A stretch of DNA of 64,000 bases from Costus lasius. Its lineage: Eukaryota > Streptophyta > Magnoliopsida > Zingiberales > Costaceae. The notes under the pieces were generated by a model. That model was not told the origin of the DNA, did not search any database, and saw only the letters and a program-made list of their open reading frames with translations. Position numbers and translations under genes: made by a program. Location: assembly GCA_027563935.2 (NCBI GenBank), contig CM050454.1, positions 49,876,596 to 49,940,595 of the forward strand. The letters are read 5' to 3'. This document shows, one piece after another, positions 33,973 through 45,601 of this stretch (position 1 is its first letter; the number at the start of each line of letters is the position of its first letter).

Positions 33973-35647
33973 TGTAAAACCCCTAAAGCAAAGGGGGCCG
34001 AAACCCAAAGGGGGCGCATGATAATTTGCTAGGGTTTCAACAACAAAATCGCATATATGCTCATATGATCAACTTGTATAGATTGATTAGATCAAGAAGG
34101 AGATCATACCAATGCCATCGATTGGATGGTGTCTTGGAAGCAAAGACGCAAATGCTCCTTCTCCAAAGGTGACGCACACAATAAACGAAGATGGCTTGCT
34201 CCTTTGAATCCTTTGTGCTAGCAAAGCGCTTCAAAGGGTCCTTGTCGTGTGAGGATGATGAGAGATCAAACTTGCTTGGCCGAGTAACCTCCTTGGCGTG
34301 AAGACTCTATCTCTCTTCGAGAGAGGAGACGTCGAGAGGAGATCATAGGCGACGTGAGAAACGTTCCATTTGAACGTTAAGACATGGCTTCTAAAAATAG
34401 TAAGCCTTAATGTCTCAAGCGGTTATGCGTTCACTTCAAAGTGAACCAAGCGCTTATCTCACTCCCTTTTGAACCATGCGCTCATACATGAGCCGGTTCA
34501 ATTGAATTTTGGTCCAAGACCAAATTAAATCAGCCCAAGCGATTTGGTCTAGACCATAGTAAACCCTAAGGTTCCAGATCTAACCGTTCATCTCTGAATG
34601 CTCTTGATCTCACCGATCTAGCATCAAATCTCTCGATCGAGGCTTACCGATCTCAAGCCCTAATCAATCAAACATGATCAGACCAGATCTCACTTACAAT
34701 CAGAGTCTAAATCCCTTTAAACTGAACCCAAACAATTCAGTCCACACGATCTGACTTAAGTAAGCCATATCATCAAATTGTGCGACCCTGAGGGTTTCCT
34801 TTAAATGTCGGTAACGATAACTTACATTATCACGATCAGTGAGGGGTATCTAGCAACACATCACTGTCTCCCGATATAAAGGAAAGAGTCTTCCAAGACT
34901 ACACCCAAACCACAGCACAAGTGTGAATCCACTTCACTAGGCATACATGTTTCCTTTGCCACTGGATGTTCTTATTGGACAAGCGTGTCAAGCCTGTAAC
35001 TCCAATATGATGAGCATGATTAGATCAGATGAACATAGTCATCTGGGTATGGCCATACACTTTCTCAATCATCTCATCCAGGGGGGCCCCTTTAGAACAT
35101 CACACTCCAATCAAGGAGACGGCAATCCTATATCTATCACTAGTGTCCTAACCTGACTCATGATCATTATCCAAGATAGTCTATAACCATTATGTTTCAA
35201 ATGATATTGAACTACCTCAAAACAATGACAATCATCATTTAGAAACACAAGTGATCTCAAGTCAGAGGACATGTGCCACTTGTTGCAAACAAGGATTATT
35301 CATATTGTGACAAGCAATTGAATATCCTAGTAGGGTCTGTCCAGTACATCCAATGTACCCATGAGTCTACATCTTATTCCATGCTCGAAGCATCCTATAA
35401 GATTAGAACACATATTAGTCTCAATCATATCAAGGCTGTCTCATGTTCACCAAGATATCTCGACTAAGGACATATAGCATGTTAGCCTAGCTGAACAGCA
35501 TTGAGACATTATTCAGAAGTACATTTATTGCAGCAGACAATGTAACAAACTGAATAACAACCATTGCCTTTATAAACTTAGAGTTTATACATGATACTGA
35601 TAGAATCCCAAGGCCTCAAACATTAGCCTTAAGGGCATACCCCAACA
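33973..35647 (-). repeat. 3' LTR of Copia-A-prime (1,675 bp)
   Basis: Plus-strand left end TGTAAAACCCCTAAAGC, right end GGGCATACCCCAACA. It belongs to the same family as Copia-A and A0, but differs at the inner end (TTTTACA rather than CCCTTCA). Confidence 0.92.
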
Positions 35648-35656
35648 ATCTCCCAC
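35648..35656 (-). other. Polypurine tract of Copia-A-prime
   Basis: Minus strand GTGGGAGAT next to the 3' LTR; repeated at 55797-55805 next to the shared LTR. Confidence 0.85.
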
Positions 35657-35667
35657 TTGCACTTAAT

Positions 35668-38195
35668 CTAATGGTTGAGAAATCTCAAACCCATATTATT
35701 ACAGTGCTTCTCATGCTTCTGCTGCGCCAGAGGCTTGGTAAGCGGGTCAGCCAGATTGTCATCTGTATGAACCTTGCAGATTTTGATCTCACCACGATCA
35801 ATGATCTCCCGGATCAAGTGAAACCGTCTCTGTATGTGCTTGGACTTCTGGTGCGACCGTGGTTCCTTTGCTTGTGCGATTGCTCCAGTGTTATCACAGA
35901 AGATAACCAAAGGATCTGCACTCGAAGGAACAACACCAAGTTCCTGAACGAACTTGCGAATCCACACTGCCTCCTTGGATGCTTCCGAGGCTGCAACATA
36001 CTCGGCTTCTGTTGTGGAATCAGCAACAATAGACTGTTTGAAACTTTTCCACACCACTGCTCCTCCATTCAAGCTAAAAACATAGCCTGATTGCGATCGG
36101 AAATCATCCTGGTCCGATTGGAACGAAGCGTCAGTATATCCTTCAATACTGAGTTCTTCCTGACCTCCATATATCAAGAACATATCTTTGGTCCTCCGAA
36201 GATACTTCAAAATGTTCTTGACCGCAATCCAGTGCGCCTGACCTGGATTACTTTGGAATCGACTGGTCACGCTTAACCCGTAAGTGACGTCTGGGCGAGT
36301 ACATAACATCGCATACATAATGGACCCAATAGCCGAAGCATAAGGCATATTGTCCATTTCATCTTTCTCAGTCTGTGTTTGTGGACACTGACTCTTTGAA
36401 AGATTCAGACCATGTCTGACTGGAAGATATCCTCTTTTAGAATTCTCTAAATGGAATCTCTCCAGGACTTTATCGATGTAAGTACTCTGGCACAGCCCGA
36501 GAAGCCTCTTAGATCTATCCCTGTAGATCTTCACACCTAATACATAGGCTGCTTCTCCTAGATCTTTCATCTGGAAACATTTTCTTAACCATGCTTTAAC
36601 AGCATGAAGTTCAGGAATATCGTTTCCAATTATTAAGATATCATCGACGTAGAGGACTAGGAAAGTAATCACGCTCTCACTAAACCTCTTATATACACAC
36701 GGGTCATCTTCATTCTTGATGAAACCAAATTCACAGATTGATTCATCAAAACGAATATTCCAGCTTCTAGATGCTTGTTTAAGTCCATAAATGGACTTCT
36801 TTAACTTGCATATTTTATGACGATCTGATGGATTAGTGAAACCTTCAGGTTGTGTCATATACACATCCTCATCCAGTTTTCCATTAAGGAAAGCGGTCTT
36901 CACATCCATTGCCAGATTTCATAATCGTAATATGCTGCTATCGCAAGAATAATCCGAATAGACTTGAACATGGCTACAGGAGAGAAAGTTTCATCATAAT
37001 CTATCCCGTAGATTTGTTTGAAACCTTTCGCAACTAGCCTGCCTTTATAGGTAACCACGTTACCATCCATGTCAATCTTCTTCTTGAAGATCCATTTACA
37101 GCCTATAGGGATTACTCCCGGAGGCGGATCAACCAAATCCCAGACTTGGTTATCTGACATGGAGTCCATCTCGGCTCGCATAGCTTCAAGCCATCTAGCT
37201 GACTCCGGTCCACTGACCGCATCCACATAAGTAAGGGGTTCATCATGATCAATGATGTAGACTCCGTCATAGCGCTCAGGCTGTCGACGGATCCTTCCCG
37301 ATCTACGCGGTTCCCGTGATATCTGAGCCTCAGGTTGTTCAATAACCTGTTCTACTGGCTCAGGCTCATCCAACTGTGCTTGACTACTTTGTCCTTCCTC
37401 TGGATTCTCATCCAGTTTTATTTCTCTCCCACTGGCTTCTTGCAGAAGAAACTCCTTCTCAAGAAAAATAGCCATCCGAGCAACAAATACTTTGTTCTCT
37501 TTGGGATCGTAGAAATAATAACCCTCAGTTTCCTTAGGTTAACCGACAAAGATGCATTTATCAGATCTGCTCTCCAGTTTCCCAGAGGCGAGCTTTTTGA
37601 CATAAGCCTCGCAACCCCAGATCTTAATAAATGTCAAGCTAGGCTGTTTCCCATACCATAACTCATATGGAGTCTTTGAAACTGCCTTGGATGGCACTCG
37701 GTTTAGTACTTTTGCAGCTGTTTCTAGTGCAAATCCCCAAAAGGAGTATGGTAGAGTAGCCTGACTCATCATCGAACGAACCATATCCAGTAAGGTTCTA
37801 TTTCTCCTCTCGGACACACCATTCCATTGCGGTGTTCCTGGCGGAGTGAGCTGTGAGATAATCCCACACTCCTTCAGATAGTCAGTAAACTCTCGACTTA
37901 GGTATTCTCCACCTCGATCAGAACGAAGTGCCTTGATATTTCGGCCTAGCTGATTCTGTACTTCATTCTTGAACTCTTTGAACTTGTCAAAAGATTCACT
38001 CTTATGTCTCATTAGATGGACATACCCATATCTACTGAAATCATCAGTAAAGGTAATGAAGTATGAATAGCCACCTCTGGCATGTTTACTAAATGGCCCA
38101 CACACATCACTGTGTATAAGGTCAAGTAAACCTGAAGCCCTTTGACCTTTGTGAGGAAAAGGAGACTTCGTCATTTTACCCATTAAACAAGCTTT
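35668..38195 (-). pseudogene. Copia-A-prime integrase core, RT and RNase H
   Basis: Continues the gag frame after the Tekay insertion: MGKMTKSPFPHKGQRA, then the integrase core with D in LIHSDVCGPF, D in ALRSDRGGEY and E in GVSERRNRTL. RT has MDVKTAFLNG and YVDDILIIGND. RNase H has ADSTTEAEYVAASEA. The end is GLRFLNH at 35668. Two faults besides the insertion: TAA at 37539-37541 where Tyr (TAC) is expected after CIFVG, and loss of one base in an A run near 36912 (EIWQWM instead of EIWQMDV). The extra copy at 55797-57439 lacks this frameshift, so it arose after the tandem copies diverged. Confidence 0.9.
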
Positions 38196-41086
38196 TGTAA
38201 CATCCCGTTATCTTAACCCCAAACAAGCAACACAAATCATGAAAGAAACAGGATGTTTCATATAAGATCGATTCATATGCTAGGTAAAACCGAGTTCAAG
38301 AAAACACGATCTGAAAATTTTGAAATTCCATACATATAAATATCCACAAAACACAAATCTCATAAATCACATAAGGGTACCTGCCACCACGCAATCCTTG
38401 CACTAGACATATGCAAGGCAACAGTTATATCAAATCCGATGGCATAAATACAATTCGATTCGAAATTCAAAGCAAAGCCACAAAGTCGATTTTATAAACT
38501 CATACCAAACACCGAAACCAGGCTGAGGCCCGCGGTGACACAAAAATCAAACTCATTTAACTGCCACAATCTGGCAACACAAATTTCACATAGTTCACGT
38601 GGTTCACAAAAATTCACATAGTTCACATCATTCATATAGTTCATATAACTCATATAGTTCAGCCACAACCGGCCTCATATTTAAGCACAAAAGTTCTTAA
38701 ATATAATCACAGCAAACTAGCATAATGTCCACGCCAATGCTAACATCAAGAAATGCGCCCCTGCTCTATGCCTGAAAATAGTGAGGGGTGAGCTACACAG
38801 CCCAGTGAGTGGATAGTCTAAATCAACCATCCATAACATACATTCAAAAATATAGGCAGATTATTTTAAAAATCTTTAACAGAACATTATGTCAATATAC
38901 AACAAGATTAAATACAGAAGTCATATAAACAGCCAGATGTACACACCAACATATAACAAACTCAGGTTCTAAACAAACTCAGGTTCTAGAGTTATACTCT
39001 AAACCAACTAAACACACCAATACTTAGTTAACCTAGTTGTCCAGCATATTCAGTAGTGACCAATATGGTCTAACCCGGCTTTGGCCTAAGCACTGGGAGC
39101 GGCAAAATCTCGTGCAACACATAAACATGGACAGTGAGTAGAATCAAGAGGTGGCCCCCGCCAGGTCACGACGTGGCACTTTTCTCTAAAACACCCCATA
39201 AACACATCGATGGATTGTGTGTAGATTCAAGAGGTGGCCCCCGCCGGGTCACGACGTGGCACTTTGCTCTACGACACCCCATATCGCAAAAAGAGAGTGA
39301 TGACATCAAGAGGTGGCCCCTGTCCGACCAAGACATGGCACTTTGCGTCAAAACCCGTTCTCCCAAAAGGTTCCTACTGGACAACAGACACATCTTATAT
39401 CATATATCACAAAGGTGGACTCCTAAGTGTCAACTAGACTCTAGGATAGTCATCACAATAATCACATCGGGCAGGCTGAACAACAACCCCCATCACAATA
39501 ATCATAACAGGCAGGCTGAACATCAACCCCCTTCACATATCACAATACAGGGCTGAAAATTCAAACCCTTAACATATCACATATTGACCATCCCCTTGAG
39601 TACACAGCTGCACTTAGCCTTAGTCCTAACCAACACATGATCACAACAGATAATATTCGAAAATCCCATATCAACATAATTTTTGAAATTCACATAACCA
39701 CATAATATTCACAAATTCAAAGATCACTTAACATTCCAAAAATCATAAATCACATAATATTTAAAAATCACATAACATAGTGTAATCCTTAAGTTTCAGG
39801 CTGGTCAGTTCAGTGTAACCTTGTTATGTTATCACCCAATGTTCTCAAACATGAATACATGGTCTTAGATAAATAAACATGAGTTTTACAATGTTATAAG
39901 CATTTATCAAGTATCCATAAAATCAATATAAAATTTAAACATAAACTTAAAGCATGTATTCATCAAATTGCTTTATAATTCACACATGTAACCCACGGTT
40001 AACATAACATATTATCTACTAAATTTTAAACCTTAGTTAACATGAATTTCATACTCAAGATCAATGATTTAATGCTTCCTAAACTCCATATAATAAATAC
40101 CCTAATTTCGGTTTTTCATGGAGGCATACCCTAAATTCGGTTTTCATGAAAATACTCTAAACTAGATTTTCATGAAGAACAAGGGATACCTTAAATTCGG
40201 TTTTCAAGATAAATATATCTTTGCAACTTTCGGTTTATAACAAGATGAAGTCTTGAGTTTTCGGTTTTAGCATGAAAAAAATTCCAACAAGCAAATGTAT
40301 CATCTAACACATCATCTAACACTAACAAATAGATAGAAATCAAATAGACACCCCACTCACCTCTTAACCGTGAACACTAAGGTGAAAAACTCTCCAAAAA
40401 TTTCGTCTAAGGCTTGAAGTTTCACCAAGAATCGCCGCCAATGGAAGGAAACACCTCCAACACCAAAGACTCCGGCCAAGAGAGAAGGAAGATGAAGAAG
40501 AAGATCGCCCAAGGCTTCAAGAATCGCCAACTCTTCAAGCCGTCGCCCAAAGTTTTCCTCCAAGCCAAACAAAACGCAAAAACCTCTACCCTAGCCGAAA
40601 ATTACCACTTAAACTTTGGGTTTTTAAATTTTAAACCCATTAACCAATTAATTCCAAAAGGGTTTAATCCATTTAACTAAAAATTTCAAATTTTAAAACC
40701 CAATTAGCGCCAACCCAATAACCCATGGTTAACTAATTAATTTAACCATTAACTAACCATTCATTTAAAGAAAATCCAATAAGGATTTAATTGACATCCA
40801 ATAAGGATTAACGTCCAATAACTCCAATTAATTAACAATTAATTAACTTAAATTAACAAGCAATAAACTCTAATTAATTAACTGAAAATTGGTATCCAAT
40901 AAGCTAGTTAATTAATTAACATTAACATCCAAAAATCTCTAATTTAATTAACTATAATTCAACAACCAAAATCTCTAATTAATTTATCATAAATTAACAA
41001 TCAATACACAGGAATAATAACACAGTCAATAATTTTATTTAAATCAAAATAATGCTTACCAGGACTTAAGATCCTTGGATCTTACA
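38196..41086 (-). repeat. 3' LTR of the Tekay-like element (2,891 bp)
   Basis: Plus-strand ends TGTAACATCCCG and GATCTTACA. It contains three imperfect tandem copies of a ~80-base unit at 39145-39345, a ~42-base repeat at about 39450-39560, short CACATAGTT repeats at 38586-38665, repeated TTCGGTTTTCATG at about 40105-40270, and a run of TTAATTAA tracts at 40690-41000. Reading frames within it are not credible genes. Confidence 0.93.
39145..39345 (-). repeat. Three ~80-base tandem units within the Tekay LTR
   Basis: Units start CAAGAGGTGGCCCC at 39145, 39228 and 39307 (spacing 83 and 79), each followed within ~30 bases by ACGTGGCACTTT or ACATGGCACTTT. The same array stands at about 46551-46751 in the other LTR. 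Such arrays in LTR U3 regions can hold enhancer sites; no factor is claimed. Confidence 0.75.
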
Positions 41087-41097
41087 TCCCTCCCTCC
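41087..41097 (-). other. Polypurine tract of the Tekay-like element
   Basis: Minus strand GGAGGGAGGGA directly before the 3' LTR and just after the polyprotein stop at 41116. Confidence 0.88.
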
Positions 41098-41115
41098 TTA
41101 TAAAGCTTTAGTCCT

Positions 41116-44100
41116 CTAAAGCTCAGCATTCATATCATCAAAGAGATAAGCATAAAATTTCCTCATATCAGCTTCAGTCTCCCAAGTCGCCACCTCAACC
41201 GACTGATTTCCCCAGATAACCTTTACCAAAGGTATAGTCTTGTTCCTCAGAACTTTATCCTTTCTATCCACAATCCGGAGAGGTCTTTCCTCAAAAGTCA
41301 AATCACTCTGAATCTGAAGAGGTTCTAATTCCAATACATGAGATGGATCAGGATGATATTTCCTCAAAACAGAAACATGGAACACATTATGCACATGATC
41401 CATAGCAGGAGGTAAAGCTAACCTGTAAGCCACTAGACCAATTCTCTCCATAATGTCAAAAGGGCCTACAAACCTAGGGCTCAACTTGCCCTTTCTGCCA
41501 AACCTCATAACACCCTTAGTAGGTGACACCTTTAAGAAAACATGATCCCCTACCATAAACTCCAAGGAACGACGACGGTCATCAGCATAACTCTTCTGTC
41601 TGTCCCGAGCAATTTTCAATTTATCCTGAATCTCTCTGACCTTATCAGTAGTCTCCTGAACTGCATCAGATCTCAAAATCATTCTGTCACCAGTTTCCTC
41701 CCAACACAAGGGAGTCCTACACCTTCTTCCATACAAAGCCTCATAAGGAGCCATCTGAATACTGGAGTGGAAACTATTATTATAAGTGAACTCTATCAAA
41801 GATAGATCCCGATTCCACTCAGAACTCCAATCAACCACATAAGCTCTCAACAAGTCTTCTAGAGTCTGTATAGTACGCTCCGTCTGGCCATCAGACTGAG
41901 GATGGTATGCTGTACTAAAACTCAACTTAGTACCCAAACCCTCCTGTAAGCTCTTCCAAAATCTGGACAAAAATCGAGAGTCCCTATCAGACACAATATC
42001 AACAGGCACTCCATGCAGTCTGACGATCTCATCAATGTACAATCTAGCCAGCCTCTCTAAAGGATAAGTCATCTTAATCGGGAGAAAATGGGCTGATTTA
42101 GTGAGTCTATCAACGATCACCCAAATAGCATCATGACCCAATCTGGTTCTGGGCAAACCACACACAAAATCCATACTGATGCATTCCCACTTCCACTCAG
42201 GAATAGGAAGGGGCTGCAACCAACCACCAGGCTTCTGGTGTTCAGCCTTTACAGTCTGACAGGTTAAACACCTAGAGACAAAATCATATACCTCTTTCTT
42301 CATGCCCGGCCACCAAAAACTCTTCTTGAGGTCCTGATACATCTTAGTCACACCAGGATGTAGAGAATATTTGGAGTTATGGCTGTCCTCCAATATTTCT
42401 TTCCTCAAGCTCGGTCCCTCAGGGACACATACCCTTCCACGAAACCGAAGAATACCATCATCAGACAGGCTAAAATCCTGAACTGCGCCATCAACCAGAC
42501 TATCCCTGATCTGAACTAATTTCGGATCCACAGACTGCTGATCTCTGATCTTCTACAACAAGGCAGACTGTACTCTGAGAAAGGCCACATAACCAGTCTG
42601 AACTTTAGGAGAAACACTGATCCTGAGATCTCTGAACTCCTGCAGTAACTGCCACTCACTAACCCGTAAAGCAGCTACTGAAGTAACTGGATGTCTGCTC
42701 AGTGCATCCGCCACTACATTGGCCTTTCCAGCCTGATACTGAATGGAGAAGTCATAGTCTTTGATCAACTCCATCCATCTTCTCTGTCTCATGTTCAACT
42801 CCTTCTGAGTGAAGATATACTTGAGACTCTGGTGATCAGTGAACAGATCAAACTCCTGGCCCAACAAATAGTGACGCCATATCTTCAAAGCAAAGACTAC
42901 GGCCGCCAACTCTAAATCATGAGTAGGGTAGTTCAACTCATACTCCTTCAGTTGTCTCGAAGCATAGGCTACTACAGAACCCTTCTGCATCAAAACACAA
43001 CCCAACCCTTTGCCAGAAGCATCCGTATAAATAGTAAACCTTTCCCCATCACTAGGAATAATGAGGATTGGTGTACTAGTCAACCTCCTTTTCAGCTCTT
43101 GAAAGCTCTCTTCACACTTATCATCCCAAATAAACTTGGCCTCCTTTCTGGTTAATTTAGTTAAAGGACCCGCCAGCTTGGAGAATCCCTCAACAAATCT
43201 CCGGTAGTAACCTGCTAAACCCAGGAAACTCCTGATCTCAGTAGCACTAGTCGGTCTTCCCCAATTGAGAATGGCTTGCACTTTAACCGGATCTACAGAC
43301 ACCCCCTGACCAGAAATCACATGTCCCAAGAAGCTGATTTTCTCTAGCCAGAACTCACACTTACTAGCCTTGGCAAATAATCGGTTCTTCCTCAGAACCT
43401 CCAGCACTCTGCGCAAGTCACTGACATGATCTAAAGTAGTCCGTGAGTATACCAAAATATCGTCTATAAAGACTACCACACAAGAGTCAAGCAATTCATG
43501 GAATACCCTGTTCATCAAATCCATGAAGACAGCAGGTGCATTCGTCAGTCCAAAAGGCATAACTAAAAATTCAAAATGCCCATACCTGGTCCTGAAAGCA
43601 GTCTTAAATATATCCTCATCCTTGACTCTAAGCTGGTAATACCCTGATCTCAGATCAATCTTAGAGAACACTGTCGCTCCCTGTAATTGATCAAATAGAT
43701 CATCAATTCTGGGAAGAGGATACTTATTCTTGATAGTCACTTGGTTCAATTGCCTGTAGTCTATACACATCCTCAGGGTTCCATCTTTCTTCTTTACAAA
43801 CAGTACTGGCGCTCCCCAGGGAGAAGCACTAGGCCAAATGTACCCTTTCTCTAGCAATTCCTCCAGTTGTTTCTTAAGCTCGGCCAACTCTGAAGTAGCC
43901 ATACGGTAAGGAGCTCTGGAGATAGGTGCCGTTCCTGGCGCCAACTCAATGCCAAACTCCACTTCTCTAATTGGTGGCAAGCCTGAAAATTCTTCAGAGA
44001 ACACATCAGGAAATTCTTTCACCACCGCCATCTGAGTCAAATCAGAAGTAGAATCATCCTGCACCTTAACATGCGCAAGATAACCCTTGCATCCACTAGC

Positions 44101-45519
44101 AAGTAACTTCCTGGCCTGCAGGAAAGATATTACATGCGGTCCTTGGTCCGACACTAGACCTCTCACAAAAATCCGGTTCCCATCTAACAAATTTAAAGTG
44201 ATTACTTTCTCAAAGCAATCCACAGTAGCATGATGTGAGGATAACCAATCCATACCTAGGATGACATCATAGTCTTGCATGTCTAGGAGGATTAAATCCA
44301 CTAGAAACTCATAACCCTCTACATGCACCACACAATCAGCACACACAGTGTCTGTAGATAATGATTTTCCTAAGGGAGTACTCACAGACACAACATAATT
44401 CATCACCTTAGGTAACACAGGTAAACATGCAGCAAACTTAACAGATACAAAAGACAAATTTGCACCAGGATCAAATAAAATGCGAGCTAACTGATCAAAT
44501 ACAAATAAGGTACCTTCCACAACGGATCGGGAAGCTCGTGTATCCTTCTCAGCCACAGCATAAACTCTAGTCTGGACTGTAGGCTTATCTGCGCCTCTAG
44601 GCTGTATCTCAGGCTCTTTGCAGTCCCTGACCATGTGCCCCGGTTTCTCACACCTGAAGCACACGCCATTCTTCTTATAACAGTCTTTCACTAGATGTCC
44701 CTTGAGCCCACAATAATTGCAAGTCCAGTTCTCATTGTTACTGATCTTTGCCTCCCTGGCATCCCTGAACTGCTGCGGTGCATCCCTGGACTGCTGCGGT
44801 GCCTTGTAAGAGTAAGGCTTATACCTGCTCTTCTTGTAGTCCTTATGTTTAGGGTACTTCTTACCCTTGCCGCCACTGCCATACTGAGGAGCCGCCGCCT
44901 CAGCTGCAGGAACCACTGTCACGGCAACATGAGAACTCCTCTCAGCTATGTATCTCTCAATGGTGCGTGCTCGCCCAACAGTCTCAACATAGGTCTCCAA
45001 GTGCTGAGCACCAACCTGCTCTCTAATGTCCCATCTGAGACCTCTGAGAAACTTAGTAGCCCTCCTCTTTTCAGTGTTTATCAGGTGAGGGGCATACTTT
45101 CCCAACTTAGTGAACTGCAATTCATACTGGTCCACTGTCATATCACCCTGCTCCAGGTGAATGAATGCCACCTCTCGGTCCTCCACCAAACTATCTGGGA
45201 AGTACTTCTCGTTAAATCGAGACAAGAAGTAAGGCCAATCTACAGTCTCATGTCTTTCTTCGGCAAGTCTCACCACGCCCTTCCACCACTCATCTGCGTC
45301 ACTACGCATCATATAGGTGGTCAGACATAACTTATCCTCATCTGAGCAGCGCATGACTTGGAAAATCTTTTCCAAGACCAACTGCCAGTTTTCTGCAGTA
45401 CTTGATTCTGAGCCCCCATAAAAAGAGCTGGGACCCAGTTTCTGGAATTCACTCACAAGTGAGGCATAGCGCCATCTTAAATTCCTACACACACATTCCA
45501 TAGTCAGGAATGCAAACAT
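41116..45519 (-). pseudogene. Tekay-like gag-pol polyprotein with one stop codon
   Basis: A frame of 1,467 codons broken only by TAG at 42553-42555, where CAG (Gln) is expected in SALL-stop-KIRDQQ. By residue: Gag to about 260; two zinc knuckles C267-C280 and C287-C300; protease site D350 ([11 protein letters not shown]); RT D622 and FIDD 684-687; RNase H with [10 protein letters not shown] and [12 protein letters not shown]. After the stop, integrase zinc module (YSLHPGVTKMY through CLTCQTVK), core D in ISMDFVCGLP, D in IVSDRDSRF, E in SDGQTERTIQ, the GPF module, and a chromodomain-like tail (VKVIWGNQSVEVATWETEAD). Chromodomains steer integration to heterochromatin. The Gag N-terminus seems short: the conserved part starts near residue 25, only ~70 bases from the PBS, so part of Gag may be missing. 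Confidence 0.92.
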
Positions 45520-45586
45520 AAACCTATCAGATGTCTAGCAATACACAAACATGTTTTCCCCCGAACTAAGTTTTAGCTAGCCAACT

Positions 45587-45598
45587 CCTCTGATACCA
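45587..45598 (-). other. Primer binding site of the Tekay-like element, iMet type
   Basis: Minus strand TGGTATCAGAGG, one base different from the standard tRNA-iMet complement, three bases from the LTR. Confidence 0.88.
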
Positions 45599-45601
45599 TT
45601 C

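Noticed and set aside
35671..36090. 139-codon plus-strand frame (also 55820-56239)
   Set aside because: Antisense shadow of the Copia-A-prime RNase H; its conservation follows from the real gene on the other strand.
39134..39556. 140-codon open frame in the left Tekay LTR, repeated at 46540-46962
   Set aside because: It lies over tandem repeats in an LTR. The repeat in the other LTR is expected because LTRs are copies, and the protein has no recognisable domain.
39145..39560. Spaced repeats that might suggest a CRISPR array
   Set aside because: Units are ~80 bases and imperfect, spacers are related to each other, and the host is a plant; this is LTR tandem repetition.
40414..40680. 88-codon frame (also 47820-48086) with a Lys-rich start
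   Set aside because: Within the Tekay LTR, no family resemblance; its conservation is just the LTR pair.
44695..45330. 211-codon plus-strand frame
   Set aside because: Antisense shadow of the Tekay gag.
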